DNA of 64,000 bases from Porogramme epimiltina (Eukaryota > Basidiomycota > Agaricomycetes > Polyporales > Polyporaceae): NCBI GenBank assembly GCA_900155495.1, contig FTLJ01000295.1, positions 1-64,000 of the forward strand. The letters run 5' to 3'. Below the pieces are notes generated by a model. The model was not told where the DNA came from and did not search any database. It saw nothing but the letters and a program-made list of their open reading frames with translations. Every line of letters starts with the position of its first letter. The stretch's first letter is position 1. Position numbers and translations under genes: made by a program. Below are positions 1 through 12,325 of this stretch, piece by piece.

Positions 1-46
1 CCACCCACCTCTTCCCTCCCTCTCCTCCTCCCCTCTCCCAGACGGC

Positions 47-2540
47 ATGTCCGCCTCTCCCCAACCGCCCCCGCCCGCCGTCCCCGCCGACGCACCCCAC
101 GCCAATGGCTCGTCCCCCGCTCCCGTCTCCCCGCCGTCCCAACTCGCCAACCTCCTCACCAAAGCCCTCCAAGAGTCCGAAGCCGTCAAGGATGAGCTCG
201 CGCTCGTGAGGCGACGTGCAGAGAAGGCCGAGCGCCTCCTCGCCACATTCCACTCCTCCGCCCAGTCGCCCCCCACCGCGTCCCCCCCGGGCTCCTCCCA
301 GGGCGCCGCATCCAAGCCCCACCTCTCCGAGACCGCCCGCAAGGCCATCCTCGACTCCGACAACCGCGCAGAGCGCGCAGAACAGGCCCGCGACGAGGCC
401 GAGGCTCGCCTCCGCATGCTCCAAGAGCAGTGGGCCGAGTTCGAGCGCTGGTTCTCGCAGGCCGACGTCCGCACCGCCGACGTCCGCGCCCAGTTCTCCC
501 GCATCATCGCCGACGGCGGCGGCCAGCTCGTCCAGGTCAGCTCCATCCCCTCCGCAAACGCCGCCGCCTACCTCCCGTCGCTGCAGCAGCACGCCTCCCA
601 ATCCCAGCCCTCCTCCCGCCACCACGCCTCGCGCTCCGACAGCCACAGGCTTCCATTTGGCTCCCAGTTCTCGTCTGTCGCGCTCCCCCCGCCCCCCTCT
701 GCCACCTCTAGCCGCGTCCGCCCCCGCGCGGGCAGCATGGACGCCGGCTACGGCGGTCCCCTCACTGGCCCAGGCGCGCCACCCCCCGCAAAACGCCCAC
801 GCAACGACCGCGACGCAGACGACCGCAGCCACGGACGCCACTACAGCCTCTCCGTAAGTGTTCGCCTCTCGCCTGCCCTGCAGCCCGTCTCATGACCTCC
901 TGCAGCCCTCAAATTCTCCCCACCCCGCTTACCTCAACGGTCACTCTGCGCACCACTCCCCGCAGCTCGCCGTGCACCACGCCCCTCCCGCTACCACTCT
1001 CCACGCCCGTTACTCCGGGTACCCTCATCCCCGTTCGGACCGTGACGCGTACGGGTACGTGGACCCTCGCACCCACCGCCCGCGGTCGACCTCGCGTGGC
1101 CGCTCCTCCCACAGTCGCTCCCACTCGCGTGGCAGCGATGTGAGTCTCGACGAGATGATCCTCGAGGCCACGGCCACGGGTGACTCCGACGCCCGCGCAC
1201 TGCACGCGTCGCAGCACCTTCACCCTTCGCGCCACCGCTCCTCTTCGCCCAACCGCGGCGAGTACCCGGTCGCCGGCCGCGCGCGTGCGTCTTCCACAGC
1301 GCATCTCGCCCCCGTCCGGAACCACGTTGTGCAGCCCACGTCGCTCCCTGGTCAGGGGTCGATTGTACAGCACATTTTCACTCCGCCGGTGACGGGTCCG
1401 CCTATGAAGAAGACCACGCTCGGTACAATGGGCAGCAACGGCAGCGTCATGACAACGATCGGTATGTGGGTCCTTTTTCCTTCACCCTCGCTCGTGCTCA
1501 TTTCCCCTCAGGCCCCAACGGCAGCGTCATTTCCGGCCCGTCCGCCATCGGTGGTGGAGGGTTCCCCGCCACCAACTCACAGGGCCAGCGCATCTGCCGC
1601 CAGTGCGGCCTGCCCGGCCGCTACAAGGATGGCAAGTGCGTTGAGAAGTGGGGTCCTGGCCCCGAGGGACCTGGCACCGTCTGCGACAGGTAATTGGCAC
1701 TGTTCAGACCGCTAGTTCCCGTGCTAACCGCTCTCCGCTTACAGGTGCCGCAAGAAAATGAAGCGCGTCGAACGCCGCGGGACGCTCGACAGCCAGAACC
1801 TCGCCAGCCAACTGCATGCGGCGCCCCCCGCCATCCACCCCTCGGGCGCACACCAGCCTGCGCCGGGCTCGCACACCAACGGGCGCAGCAGCGGCGGCTC
1901 GCAGGGCTCCGACCGCTCGGTCCACCGCACGGACACGCACCCCGTCCACGGTGCTGCTCCGACGGGCGCGCGGCTCGGACCGACGGGCACGCACCTGCTG
2001 TCACAGAGCAGCTACACGCGGCACGACCGCGACTATGACCGCGACGGCGGCTCGCCGTACCACCCCTCCTCGCGCTCGACGCAGCGCGGGCCGACGCCCC
2101 CCGGGATCGCGACGCTGCCCGGGTCGAGCGCGAACGAGGACGACGAGCACCACCACCTGCACCCGCGCCCGCGCGCCCCGGTGCACAAGACGAACGGGGC
2201 GAACGGGCACGCGAGCGGGAGCGGGAGCGTGAGCGGCAGCAGCCGCTCCGCGTCGCGCTCGCCGACGCTGCGCGCGAAGGGCGGGTCGAGGGCCGGCTCG
2301 GGGCGCGGGTCGCCGCGCGGGTCGGATGGCAAGTCCAAGTCGTCGGACTTGATGGACGTCGACGCGGACGGGGAGGAGGTTGACGCGGAGGTCGACGCGG
2401 ACGGGGATGCGGACGCTGACGAGGTGGACGCTGACGCGGACGCGGACCCCGATGCGGATGCGGAGCTGCTGGAAGCGGTGGACGCGGCGGAGGCGAACAA
2501 CGCAAGCGACGAGGAGTGGTTGAAGAAGGAGGACGCGTAG
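47..2540 (+). CDS. GATA-like zinc-finger protein, putative transcription factor (4 exons)
   Basis: Exons read as 47-853, 906-1461, 1512-1689 and 1745-2540 give an uninterrupted 778-residue protein; all three introns are ~50-55 nt with GT-AG ends and matching phases. A zinc-finger-like block spans the exon 3/4 junction: CRQC, then 25 residues containing a conserved Trp, then CDRC followed by a basic stretch (RKKMKRVERR). This resembles a GATA-type finger, but the loop is longer than the usual 17-20 residues. Residues ~35-140 are charged and coiled-coil-like. The middle is low-complexity, rich in Ser, His and Pro. The tail has an acidic Asp/Ala/Glu/Val repeat (~2350-2480) typical of activation regions. 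A nuclear DNA-binding regulator is inferred; the target is unknown. The ATG lies 46 nt into the window, so an upstream exon cannot be excluded. Confidence 0.72.
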
Positions 2541-4507
2541 GCGTGAGCGCGGTCGCAGGCGACCGTGCGCGAGGCGGCCCTCTGGTGCCGCCTCCGCCTT
2601 TGTTCCTCCCTCTCCCCCCTCGCGCGGGCTGTGTGTTCGCCACGACTGGTGCACGATTGCACGTCTACGACCGTACGACCCGTACGACCGCACGAACGGA
2701 CTCCGACCCCGATTACATTATCTTTTGCTGCCCCACCTCATGTGCCCCTCGTCTCTGTTGTCGCCCTCATCTAACATGTGTATCGTATAGGAAAGTGTAA
2801 TCCCGCGCTGCTCACTTGTACTCGCAATGTTTTCCGCTGTGCATTTGTTTTCTCAAACTGTAATATTATCTCTATCCGTGCTCGCGCTCGGGTCTCTGCT
2901 CTCTTCCTCTCCGCGTGCCCGTCCGTCCGACGTGTGCCCTCGAGTCTCGGCGAAACCTCCGCGAAACCTGCCAACTGCGTAACGAGGCAAGACAGGGCTC
3001 GCGCTAGCGACGCACGGCCACCGGGGAGCGGAGCGGGCGCAGGGCTGGGAATGTGTGGCTAAATCCCGGCAGGGCGGCTCGCCGGGGGCGCGCTGGCGGT
3101 GCGCGTCCATACCGTCGCAGCGCCGCCGCCGGTGCGCGGGTGCGCCGCGCGGGGGTGACGTCGGGCCCACAGCCCGCACGCGCCCGGCCGGGCTCCCACC
3201 GGTGCGCGGGGCGCTGTCGCTGTGTGCGCAGGCCGGTCTGGGCGCGGTGGAGGGGGGGCGGGGCGGGGGTGTGCGTGGTGATGCACTCTGATATGCGCGG
3301 ATAGACTCTTGACAGGGGTGTACGGCGTGGATTGGGCGGAGCGCAGGGAGGGGGAGGGGCGGGTGCGCTACGGGTGCCTCTGCTCTCTGCTCCAAGGGGC
3401 AGTTCAAAGGCCATTAGAGCCTGCTCACTGCTGCTCCGAGATCGTCACGCGAATAGGGGGGAGTCGGACTAGGAAACCGAAGACAGGGCGAGGTGAAGAT
3501 ACGTGATGGACGAGAGGCAGGTACAGGGCTCGCCGTCGAGTCTCGACGCCGCCGCGGAGGCGCAGCGAGAGCCCGCCGCGCGCCCGTGCGCAGACGCAGA
3601 TCATTCGCACTGTGGCCCACAATTCCGTCGGCTAGCGGGCGCGTTCTCAGGACTATGAGTCTGCGTGAGAGCAGGGGGGCGACGGGGCGGGCTCACGAGG
3701 ACGGTGCGGACAGAAGAAGACGTTCGGGGCCGCGCAGAACGGGCGCGCGGCTTCGCGTGAGTGCTTGGGAGGATCCTCGAGGCGTGCGCGGGAGGAGAGT
3801 CGCGCGTCGCGGCCTGGGTTGTTGCCGGAAGGAGGTATGAGGAACGAGTCGAGGTGCGAGAAGCTTCTAACGCCGGGCCCGCGTCGACGGCGACATTGAG
3901 GGAGGTAACGTGAAGGGCCCCTTCTGGAGGCTCTCGGTGGAAGCAGCGCGCGTACGTGGACCGGGAGGGGCGGAAATGGGCGGCTTGGTGTACTTGTGTT
4001 GCGGGCCGTATGGGCGGATCCAAGGCGTCCGATGACGTCGTGCTGGGCCTACTGACCTTGCTATTGACGAGTGGGGAGACGCAGAGAGCTGCGGTAGGGT
4101 TCCAGCCGACGATGGCCGTAATGCTGACAGGTTGGCCATGGAAGGCAGTCTGGGATGGAGAGAAAGGGCGGGGGATGACAAAGGTGGACTACATGGACGG
4201 AGTGGAGAACGGAGGGCGGAGCGGTGCCCCAGGATTCAGGATTACGGCCCAGGGTCGCGGATGGAGAGAGTATGCCATATCCGGAAAGGGCGGGGGTGAT
4301 GACTCGGGGAGAGCGCCCGCGCCGAGCTCTCTCCAGTCGTTGTCCACCTGCCCCCGCCGACGACCACGACAACTGCCAGCTACCCCTCGTCCCACCGCTA
4401 TCTATTCCCCAGGCCTTGCATTCGCTTGTACGGCCGCCCCCGCACGTCCCGCTTCCTCTTCTCTCCCATCTCATCCCCACCCGCCACTTATCGCTACACC
4501 GTGTTTA
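2541..4507. other. Intergenic, GC-rich, no supported gene
   Basis: No frame here shows recognisable domains or a convincing splice structure; the open frames are Arg/Pro/Ala-rich products of high GC content. The first ~300 nt are probably the 3' UTR of the zinc-finger gene. The last part (pyrimidine-rich from ~4320) probably holds the promoter and 5' leader of the gene starting at 4508. Confidence 0.5.
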
Positions 4508-5056
4508 ATGCCCCCCCGCACCAAGCGCAATGCAGCCTCTCGCCGCCAGCACGCGCCCGCTCAGCAGTCCTCGCCATTCCCCGAGCCCCAGGACCTCCTC
4601 TCCTTCGACTCCGACGCTCCCCCGCAGACCACGTACGACTCCCCGTCCCCCGCCGTCTTCGAGCTAGAGCCCCCGCCCTCCGACCCCGAGGCCGGCCGCG
4701 CCTCCGCCGCCATCCTCGAGTCCCGCATCCTCGCGCCCGCCAGCTTCCCCAAGCACCCCTACGCGCGCGACGAGCCCCCGCGTGTGGCGGAGGAGGAGCC
4801 GTACGCGGGCGGCACAGGCATGCGCCTCTACGAGGGCGCGAGCGAGTCCGACATCGACGACGGCGGCCCCGCCTCCCCGTCCACCTCGCCCCCGGGCCCC
4901 TCCTCCGTCAGCACGGGCAACTTCGCCATCGCCGACGCGCCGGACCTCGCTAGGGCAGGCATCAGCCAGCTTGCGGCCGCCGAGGACACCACCAGCGACG
5001 ACTCATCCCTCGGCAGGAGTGTCGGACACATCCGGTCTCCCGTCCTCGCTCGGTGA
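4508..5056 (+). CDS. Hypothetical acidic/Pro-Ser-rich protein (3' end uncertain)
   Basis: From ATG 4508 the frame encodes about 182 residues. It begins MPPRTKRNAASRR and is followed by Pro/Ser/Asp/Glu-rich, probably disordered sequence with FELEPPPSDPE and RLYEGASESDIDDG. A pyrimidine-rich leader precedes the ATG and codon use is coherent. The terminal TGA sits inside a perfect donor (GTGAGT at 5053), so the gene may splice onward; the candidate acceptors downstream (for example TACAG near 5223) give no convincing continuation. No family is recognised. It could be a complete short gene, or the first exon of a gene whose remaining exons are lost or unrecognised. Confidence 0.45.
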   Translation: MPPRTKRNAASRRQHAPAQQSSPFPEPQDLLSFDSDAPPQTTYDSPSPAVFELEPPPSDPEAGRASAAILESRILAPASFPKHPYARDEPPRVAEEEPYAGGTGMRLYEGASESDIDDGGPASPSTSPPGPSSVSTGNFAIADAPDLARAGISQLAAAEDTTSDDSSLGRSVGHIRSPVLAR

Positions 5057-5977
5057 GTTGCGCTTCTTGTTTTGGCTCGCCCTTTCTTGTTCCGTTCCCT
5101 CCCTGCGCTGCTCTTGTTGCCCTGTTGGGGGTGTACATGTGCGAGCGCCCTCCCCAGTGGCGTCATTCCGCGCTCGCCACCCCTCGTCTTTCCTCTCGAC
5201 TCTCGCGGGTTGGGCCTATACAGACTTAGGGTTTGTAGCGCTCTACCGGCGGAGTCATCCCCATGCTTCCTGGTTGTCACCGAAGGCGGATATATGCGTT
5301 GTCCTCGGCTGGCCTGATAAGACCGCAACGTGGGACGGTGCGCTCCGTCCTTGATCTGCGCCCGTCTTATCTTGGACAGTCGGCTAGCTCTCGCCTCATC
5401 GCTGCAAGTTCCCCTTCGGCGCATGCAGCCATCTACTGTGGCTAAGTGGGCGTGGCGAGGCGGGGTGCGTAGGGCTGGTTATGCGCGGAGGTCGTGCTTT
5501 CGCGGGCGGGTGGTGCTTTCCGGTCACTTTAGATCCTTCCGCGCACTTCGCGTTCACCAGCGATGCGGTTCGTAACCTTCGCCCCTAAAGCCTATTCGTA
5601 GTCATGAGGTTTCCAGCGGGGATGCTATACCGTCGCCCACCACGTTTGGGGGTACTCTTAGATCCCGGCGCGTACTCGGAGGGCATCTGCCACATGCTCC
5701 CGTCTCTTTGGGGCTTCCTATTATCAGCACAAACGACGCACTATCATTTACCTTGACCTAAATAACCGTCTCTTCTCCCTTGAGCCCGTGATGGTGAAGG
5801 GAGGATCGCCCTTCCTGTGTTTTCTTGATGCAGAGAGGTGTCGTCCCGTGCTGTTTGGCCCCAGTCGAACGATCGCGGAGGCTACCGTAGCTGCGAAATG
5901 AGGGCCGCGAGGCCCAGGCGTGCGGTCTACACCGGATGCCTAGTTAACGGGGTGCGGACGCCGAGCGGCCGCTGCCC
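5057..5977. other. Intergenic; probable 3' end of upstream gene and BCAS3-like promoter
   Basis: No ORF with family resemblance is seen. Short frames at 5072-5354 contain a hydrophobic run but no domain, and could be intron or 3' UTR of the 4508 gene. The segment before 5978 is presumably the promoter and leader of the BCAS3-like gene; I see no clear TATA box. Confidence 0.4.
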
Positions 5978-8900
5978 ATGGATCCCTTTGAATCGCTACT
6001 GCCTATCTACCTCACTTCTACTATCTCCCATCCTCACGACGACGACGACGCTGACTGTTTCAACGACCACAGCGACCCAACGCCCCTCGAGACATTTTCG
6101 CGCACGCTCCGCAACTACGTCCCGTCCTCTATACCCATCCCCTCGGCCGCGCCGTCTCCGCCGCGTGTCTCCCGACCAGTATCTTTCGGGAGCTTCCTCA
6201 ACCCTACCGCGCCAACCGCCACCTCTCCTACCGCCTCGTCTCCTAACAGCGCCGAATGGCGACGCCGTCCTAGTGACGGACCCCCGGGCCGACAGCACCG
6301 CACGTCCACCGAGATGCCCGTCTTCAGCCTGGACGACGATGTTCCGCGCGACGAGGACGGCGACCGGCGAACGACGCGGTACCCAGGCGTCGGCGACACC
6401 GAGGCGATCGTGTGGGCCGGCTGGGACGTGCTGACCAACACGGTCGATGGGAACGGGGGGCCTTCAAAGCCGAGGTGCGTGCGCGCCCCATCTGCGGCCC
6501 CGAGGAATGTCCTGTTGCTCACTGGCTCGCCCGTTCCCGCCCGCCCGTTCGCATGCGCTCCCAGGTCCGTTCTCATGCTCGGATACCCGACCGGCCTCCA
6601 GCTGTGGGACTGCTCGAACCTGGGCTCCGTCTCTGAGCTGCTCAACCTGGCCGGCCCCGGGTGGGGCGCTGTTGAGTTCTCGGGGGTCCTGCCGGACCCA
6701 CCCAACGGCGCGGAGGACATGTACCGGCAGAAGCGGCCGATGGTTGGCTTTTCGTGAGTATTCTTACCTCCACGTGGGATGCGTATTCACATGTCTTTGC
6801 TCCAATAGATCGCGCACTGCGCATAGTTCAGACTTTCTTGTATATTCTCTACGGACTCATGAGGTCGTCATGCGGCTTCCTTTAATTGGATTGGCATCAT
6901 TTGCTGCATCTAGTCAATTTATTGTTCTGGTACGTTCTTCGCCGTCTTTGTGCAGCTCGTATGCTCATCCTATCCGCCGTACAGTGTACATCAAACCCAT
7001 CAACACTTCATATTATTTCGGCCTGTACACTTGCAATCCTGTACACTATCCCCTCGGCATCTCTCGTTTCATTCGCATATCCCCAATCATCACCTTCTCC
7101 AACGAAACACAACGTCAACGATGTAACGCCAATAGACATAGATCACTACCCAACATCAAGCGTCCACCCACGACCAATCTATTCACTTTCTAATCGTCTC
7201 TTGGCTTACGTCTCCCCGCTGTCCCGCCCCGAAACATCACCAGCATCTACCCCGGGTCAGGCGCACACTGTCACGAGCGTCCCCGCGCCTGCGCCTGACT
7301 CCCAATCCAAGTTCGGCCTCGGCCTCTCGCAAGCGGACCTCGGAAACGCCGCGGTCAAGCTTGGGGGCACCGTCTTCAGCGGGATGAAGGCCCTCGGCGG
7401 AATGGCATTCTCCGCCGCCCGTGCGGGCGTGACTGCGGCCGTCGAGCAGGGTGCTGCGCACGCCCGCGCGACGTCAATCTCGGGGTCAACCACGGGCTCT
7501 GGCAGCGGCACGCCCGGGGCCGCATTTGGCATGTTCTTTTCCAAGAGCGCCCCCGCTGCCACTGCGTCCCCGCACGAATACCAGACCCCTGCCGATCGGC
7601 GGCGGCGCAGGAGCCTCCGTGTGTCTCCCGTGGACACCGTAGGCGCGAGCGCGTTCGATTCGCAGGCCACCGTCATTCCCGGCTCGTTCCCGCCCCCGCC
7701 CACGTCCCCCGTGAGCTCGCGCCTCACGTCTACAGGGTGTAATATAACCGTCGTCGACCTCCGCGCACTCCTCCGCCCGAGCCCGACCGAGCCGGCCGTC
7801 GTCGCGCAGTTCGCGTTCGCGAAGGGCCCCCCGCCGAGCGCGCTCAAGTTCTCCGAGGACGGCACCGCGCTCGCGGTGTGCGCGCGGGACGGTCACACCG
7901 CGCGCGTGTATCAGCTCCGCCCCGCGCCGAGCATCCTGCGTCGCCCGCCACCACCGCCGGCGTCGAGCCCCGCGACGGCGCGCGAGGTTCCTGAGCGCGT
8001 GCGGCGCGCGTCGTCCGCGTCATCGGACCCGGGTGTCGGCGCGGAGCACCTCGCGGACGCGGTGCAGCACGTGTACACGCTCCGGCGTGGGCGGACGTCC
8101 GCGATCGTGGAGGGCGCGGAGTGGGCGCATGACCGGATGTGGTTCGCTCTGGGTACACGCAAGCGCACGATCCACGTCTTTGCGGTCAACCCTGCGGGCG
8201 GGAAGCCTGACGGCAGCCACCTCGCGGGGCGGGTCGTCAACTCGCAGGATCTGGTAAGTGATGTGTGCTCTTGAGTGAGAATGTGAGCTGACGTCTCCGC
8301 TTTAGGTGACTTCGTCTACCGAGCTGCAGCCGCTCGTGCGCGTGCGGCTCAGGCAGCTTCCACAAGACTCCCTGAACGTCCCGATCGCGTTCACCTTCGT
8401 TCGAACTTCGGAAGGCTCAGTACCTCAGTCTCTCCTGCCGCCTGCTTCTGTCCACTTCTCGGCGTCGTCCTCGCCGTCATCGGTGACGTCCAGTGGGCTC
8501 TCGAAGCCTGTCTCCCCCGCGCAGCGCCCGACGCGGCCCACGAACTACAAGGACATGCTCGTGTTCGACCCGAACGACGGCACGCTTACTCTGCACCGCG
8601 TCTTCGTCGAGCGCACCGCGGTCGACCAGGCCGTCGTGCCCGGCTCGATCCCCGTCGCGGGTGGGATGAGCATCTCCCTCCCTGGCATGAGCACGCTCCG
8701 CAACATGGGCGCGTCGCCGCCCAACTCGCACGCCGCGTCCGCGCTCACGCAGATGATGGAGCGCTCTACGGAGGTCACAGGCCGCGACTCGGTGGTCGGG
8801 ACGTGGTCGCTCGCGCGGGGGCGCGACTGGCCAGAGGTGCGGCCGAACCTGAGGTCGGGCCGGGCCGGCACGGGGACGGTCCGGAAGTTTGCGAAGGCAG

Positions 8901-9846
8901 AGTGAGTACCCTCTTGTAGTGCTGCACTGTGCGCATACTGACGAAACGCAGCTGGCTGTCCCGTGCTGAGCTATCGACATGCTCGTCGTCGCCGCGCATC
9001 CTCCCGCGGCTAATCTACCTCTCGCACCAGTTCTCGTTCCACGCGCTGGGCGAGGACTACCACGCGCTCCTGCGCGGCGCACACCTTGACGTCCCCGCGA
9101 GTAAGATCGAGGTCCGTAAACCGATTGAGGTGAACGCGTTCTCGACGGGCGGCGGCGACGCCTTCGTACAAAGCATCCCTTCGCACCACCACCACCACGA
9201 CATTGGCCGCGCCTCGTCGTCGTTTGACGAGCCGCTCGCATCCGCCCTCGCGGCCCCCCTCCATCCCCTGAACCCGTCGCCGCCCGTGCTCCCCATGCTT
9301 CCGAACGGCACGCCCGGGTCCGCGTCCAAGTCGCTCATGCACGCGATCCCGATCCGCCAAGTCGCGGCGGGCATCCAGGACGGGATGTCCGAGGGCCTCG
9401 GGCGGATCCGGCGCGAGCTCGGCAAGGCGCGCTCGCCGCGGCTCGTGCCTGTGCGCCGGGACGACTCGGTCCCGCTCGAGTTCGACGAGGAGGACGAGGA
9501 CTTTGTCGTCAAGGACCCTACGCGTGCGCCGGAGGAGGGTGTGGTCGGGGTGGAGGTGATATCACGCTCGACGTCGATGGCTACAGCCGCCACAAGCACT
9601 AGCGCGACTGAGGACTTGGGCGGGGATGTGGGGGACGTGGCCGGGTCGAGCATGGTCCCCCTGCCCATCGAGCAGGATGACGGACAAGTGTGGCAGGGCT
9701 GGGACCCGGAGGACCAGCAGGCGGTAGAGGACGCTGAACGGTTTGACGACATCACCGTCGGGTTCATGGACGAGGAGCACGAGACGATGCGCGAGACGGC
9801 GGTGAAGAAGAGCTTGGGAAAGAAGCGGCGAGGAAAGCGGGCGTGA
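5978..9846 (+). CDS. BCAS3-like WD40-repeat protein (autophagy/phagophore-associated type), 6 exons
   Basis: Exons 5978-6474, 6565-6753, 6809-6929, 6985-8253, 8306-8901 and 8952-9846 join with matching phases into 1188 residues. Landmarks of the BCAS3 family are visible in order: WAGWDVL, VLMLGYPTGLQLWD, the short exon-3 segment with VYSLRTHEVV, ITVVDLRALL, a propeller blade with LKFSEDGTALAVC, a further blade with MWFALGTRKRTIHVF, LVFDPNDGTLTLHRV, and the C-terminal WLSRAELSTCS...LPRLIYLSHQFSF block. Spacers are Ser/Pro-rich and the tail is acidic then basic. Animal and plant relatives bind phosphoinositides and associate with phagophores in autophagy; that role here is family inference. Intron 1 is 90 nt and open, so retention would not break the frame. 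ATG 5978 is chosen because family similarity begins soon after it. Confidence 0.85.
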
Positions 9847-10547
9847 GAAAGCATGCGCGCGGGAAGATGGAGCGGCGGTCGCGGGCGGTCGGTGATTCGG
9901 TGCGCATAGGAGGCAGCCTTTACCGTTTGGCTGCCCGGGACTGTTTCTCAGGGACTGTGGAACGATGGTGTATGATGTATAGTAGTAGAAGATGGAAGAA
10001 GCAATTGTAAATGTACCAATGTGAACCTAGGCGCGCGCCCGAGAGGATGTTGTCGTCAAGGTTGGGGTAGGTCCGCCCTGAGGTATGTGATTCATTACTC
10101 CAGGTGTTTGTTTCCTCTTGTCCTCACGAGTCTGTTGTCAGTGCTATAGGTGCAGGCGGCACACCCGCAAAATACCCGAGCAGTCTGCACGCCCTGTCGG
10201 AGGCGTGGTCAGCAGGACTTCATCATTCTTGATGAAGCATAATGGCGTCAGCACTCCTTCCGAGACCACTCGCGACATCGCTGTCAGGCGAGCCCACGTC
10301 CAACGGAGGCAATGCCGCGTTAATTCTACAATCTACGCAGCGGATTGCACATGACTTCTCGCGCCTCCTGCGTTTAAGCGACGTTTACCCAAGGCACGCT
10401 CCGGCGCTCGTGCAATGGGGATAAAAACCCGACGTTTCGATGAGGCACGGCTTGCCCCTCTCCGTGCAACGGCGGCTACATCAGCGCTCTGCGCCCGACA
10501 ACGACGGACAAGGTAATATACGACCTACGGTTGACATCCACTTGCAG
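9847..10547. other. Intergenic: BCAS3-like 3' UTR and mutarotase promoter
   Basis: No gene is supported. The segment just after 9846 is likely 3' UTR. A TATA-like ATAAAAAC lies at 10421-10428. An ATG at 10440 is in frame with the mutarotase start, but the peptide it would add precedes and would mask the signal peptide. Confidence 0.45.
10420..10428 (+). promoter_or_regulatory. TATA-like box of mutarotase gene
   Basis: GATAAAAAC about 120 nt upstream of the chosen ATG at 10548 is at a plausible distance for a basidiomycete core promoter. Confidence 0.4.
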
Positions 10548-12159
10548 ATGAAGGTCTTTGCTTTACTCATCGCGGCCAAGCTCCTCGGAGCTGTGGGTGT
10601 CGTTGCGGGTACCGCCTCGGTTCTCCCACCTAATTGGGTATGTGGGTCGTTATGCATTGCTACCGGGTACTGATCCAAGTTGCAGCCCTTCGACATCACG
10701 GAGCTGAACGCACCTGACGGGTCGATAACTGCAAAATTTGTGTCGGTTGGGGCCACTCTAACGGAACTATGGGTACGGGATCGAGACGGGAATGCCCGGG
10801 ATATCGTGTTGGGTTACGATAACAATGTGAGTACAACTAGTGTCGGCACAGTTCGATTTGACTCAGCGGAGTGTGTAGTCCCTACTACTGACGGACCCCA
10901 ACCATCCCGTCTTCAACGCGGTTGTTGGTCGGTACGCAAACCGAATCAAGAACGGTAATGCATTCTTTCATAGTCCTCATGCGGCCTCCTTCAACGTCAG
11001 TTCCGTTCTTTTCAGGAACATTTTCAATCCCGATCACGAAGGATCCTCAACCGGATGGCCCCAATGTCTACCACATTCCTACAAACGACCATGACGGTAA
11101 GCAGGCTGTAGGCCCGCCGAATCTTCTGAGCTACGAGGCTCACTTTTACCTAGGGCAAGATACTCTGCACGGCGGTATCATCGGCTGGGATCGCCGTAAC
11201 TGGACAATCGTCGAGAGGAGCCCAACAAGCGTCACCTACTTCCACCTCGACCGAGCAGACGAAGGCTTCCCGGGCTTTGTGGAGGCGCACGTGAGTATTT
11301 CGCCCTTCAGAATATCCAACTGAAGTGGCACAGCGCTGGGTGCATACTCTAGGTCACGCACACTGTCGAGAACGGAGGTATTTTGAAGACATCCATTCTT
11401 GCCCAGCCCACGGAGAAGACGCCAATCATGCTCACACAGCACATCTATTGGAACCTGGACGCATTCCAGGGTAGCGACAACATCCTCAACCACAAGCTTC
11501 ACGTTGACGGTTCTCGTGTTGTCGCTGTCGACGGAGATGCGATCCCCACCGGTGAATTCATCAACGTCACGGATACGCCATTCGACTTCCGCGAGACGAA
11601 ACCAATCAACTGGGACTTCAATGAGACCGTCGGACTGTGTGGCGGCAGTAAGCCTTACTGTCGTCTTTCCCGTCGCTCTTTCTGACGCATGTTATCACCT
11701 GGCCATATAGTATGCGTCGGGTACGACCACTGTTGGATCTATGACAAGCCACACGATGAGACGCCTGGTGTCTCCTTGTGGAGCGACTTGTCTGGAATCC
11801 GGTATGTGGGAAGGCACATCCCTTTCGATGGCGACTGACTGAAGAGGATATAGACTCGATGTCACGACAAGCAACCCTGCGGTGCAAGTATACACAGCCT
11901 TCTGGCTCGCTATCCCTCGCAAGCTGGTTCATGGAGGGCCTACGCTCAATTACTCAAGTTTCGCTGGAGTTGCTATTGAACAAGAGGGCTACATCGACGC
12001 CATCAACACCCCCGAATGGGGCGTAGACCAGATCTGTATGCCTCTTGCGTTAGAACTACTCCGTGGATTATTGGATGCTGACGGCCGCTTCTTTGCGCAG
12101 ATTACCCTGGGAAGGACTACACGTGGCATGCGACTTACAAGTTTTCCACTGTTGACTAA
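10548..12159 (+). CDS. Secreted aldose 1-epimerase (galactose mutarotase)-like protein, 8 exons
   Basis: Exons 10548-10637, 10686-10826, 10879-10954, 11016-11290, 11353-11647, 11711-11801, 11854-12035 and 12101-12159 join cleanly into 402 residues. Mutarotases interconvert alpha and beta anomers of aldoses. Residues 1-~22 (MKVFALLIAAKLLG...) form a signal peptide, so the protein is probably extracellular. Family motifs follow: VVGRYANRIKNG, LHGGIIGWDRRNW with a candidate catalytic His, LTQHIYWNLDAF, a WIYDKP loop, and IEQEGYIDAINTPEWG with the candidate catalytic Glu (many relatives have a Pro-Gln there). The length suits secreted fungal members, which are longer than the ~340-residue cytosolic enzymes. 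The gene is convergent with the FAD monooxygenase, with 166 nt between the stops. Substrate is inferred only from the family. Confidence 0.85.
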
Positions 12160-12325
12160 ATTGGACTCTTGCCGATGTCAAGCAGCAGACGCATGTGCAG
12201 ACAACGTAACCTTGTACTACTGCGTAAATGGATGTAGTACCTTGTACCGCACATTGTAGTCTATGGTCGTCGAGGATGAAAGGTAAACAAGAACGCAAGA
12301 ACAAGGGCTAGCGCGCCAAAGTCCT

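Noticed and set aside
216..857. Long open frames overlapping the zinc-finger gene in other frames and on the minus strand (including 1621-2643)
   Set aside because: They are Arg/Pro/Ala-rich frames caused by high GC; the spliced frame carries the zinc-finger motif and consistent intron phases.
10440..10547. Upstream in-frame start for the mutarotase
   Set aside because: It would bury the signal peptide behind a basic peptide; the ATG at 10548 gives a normal secretory N-terminus.
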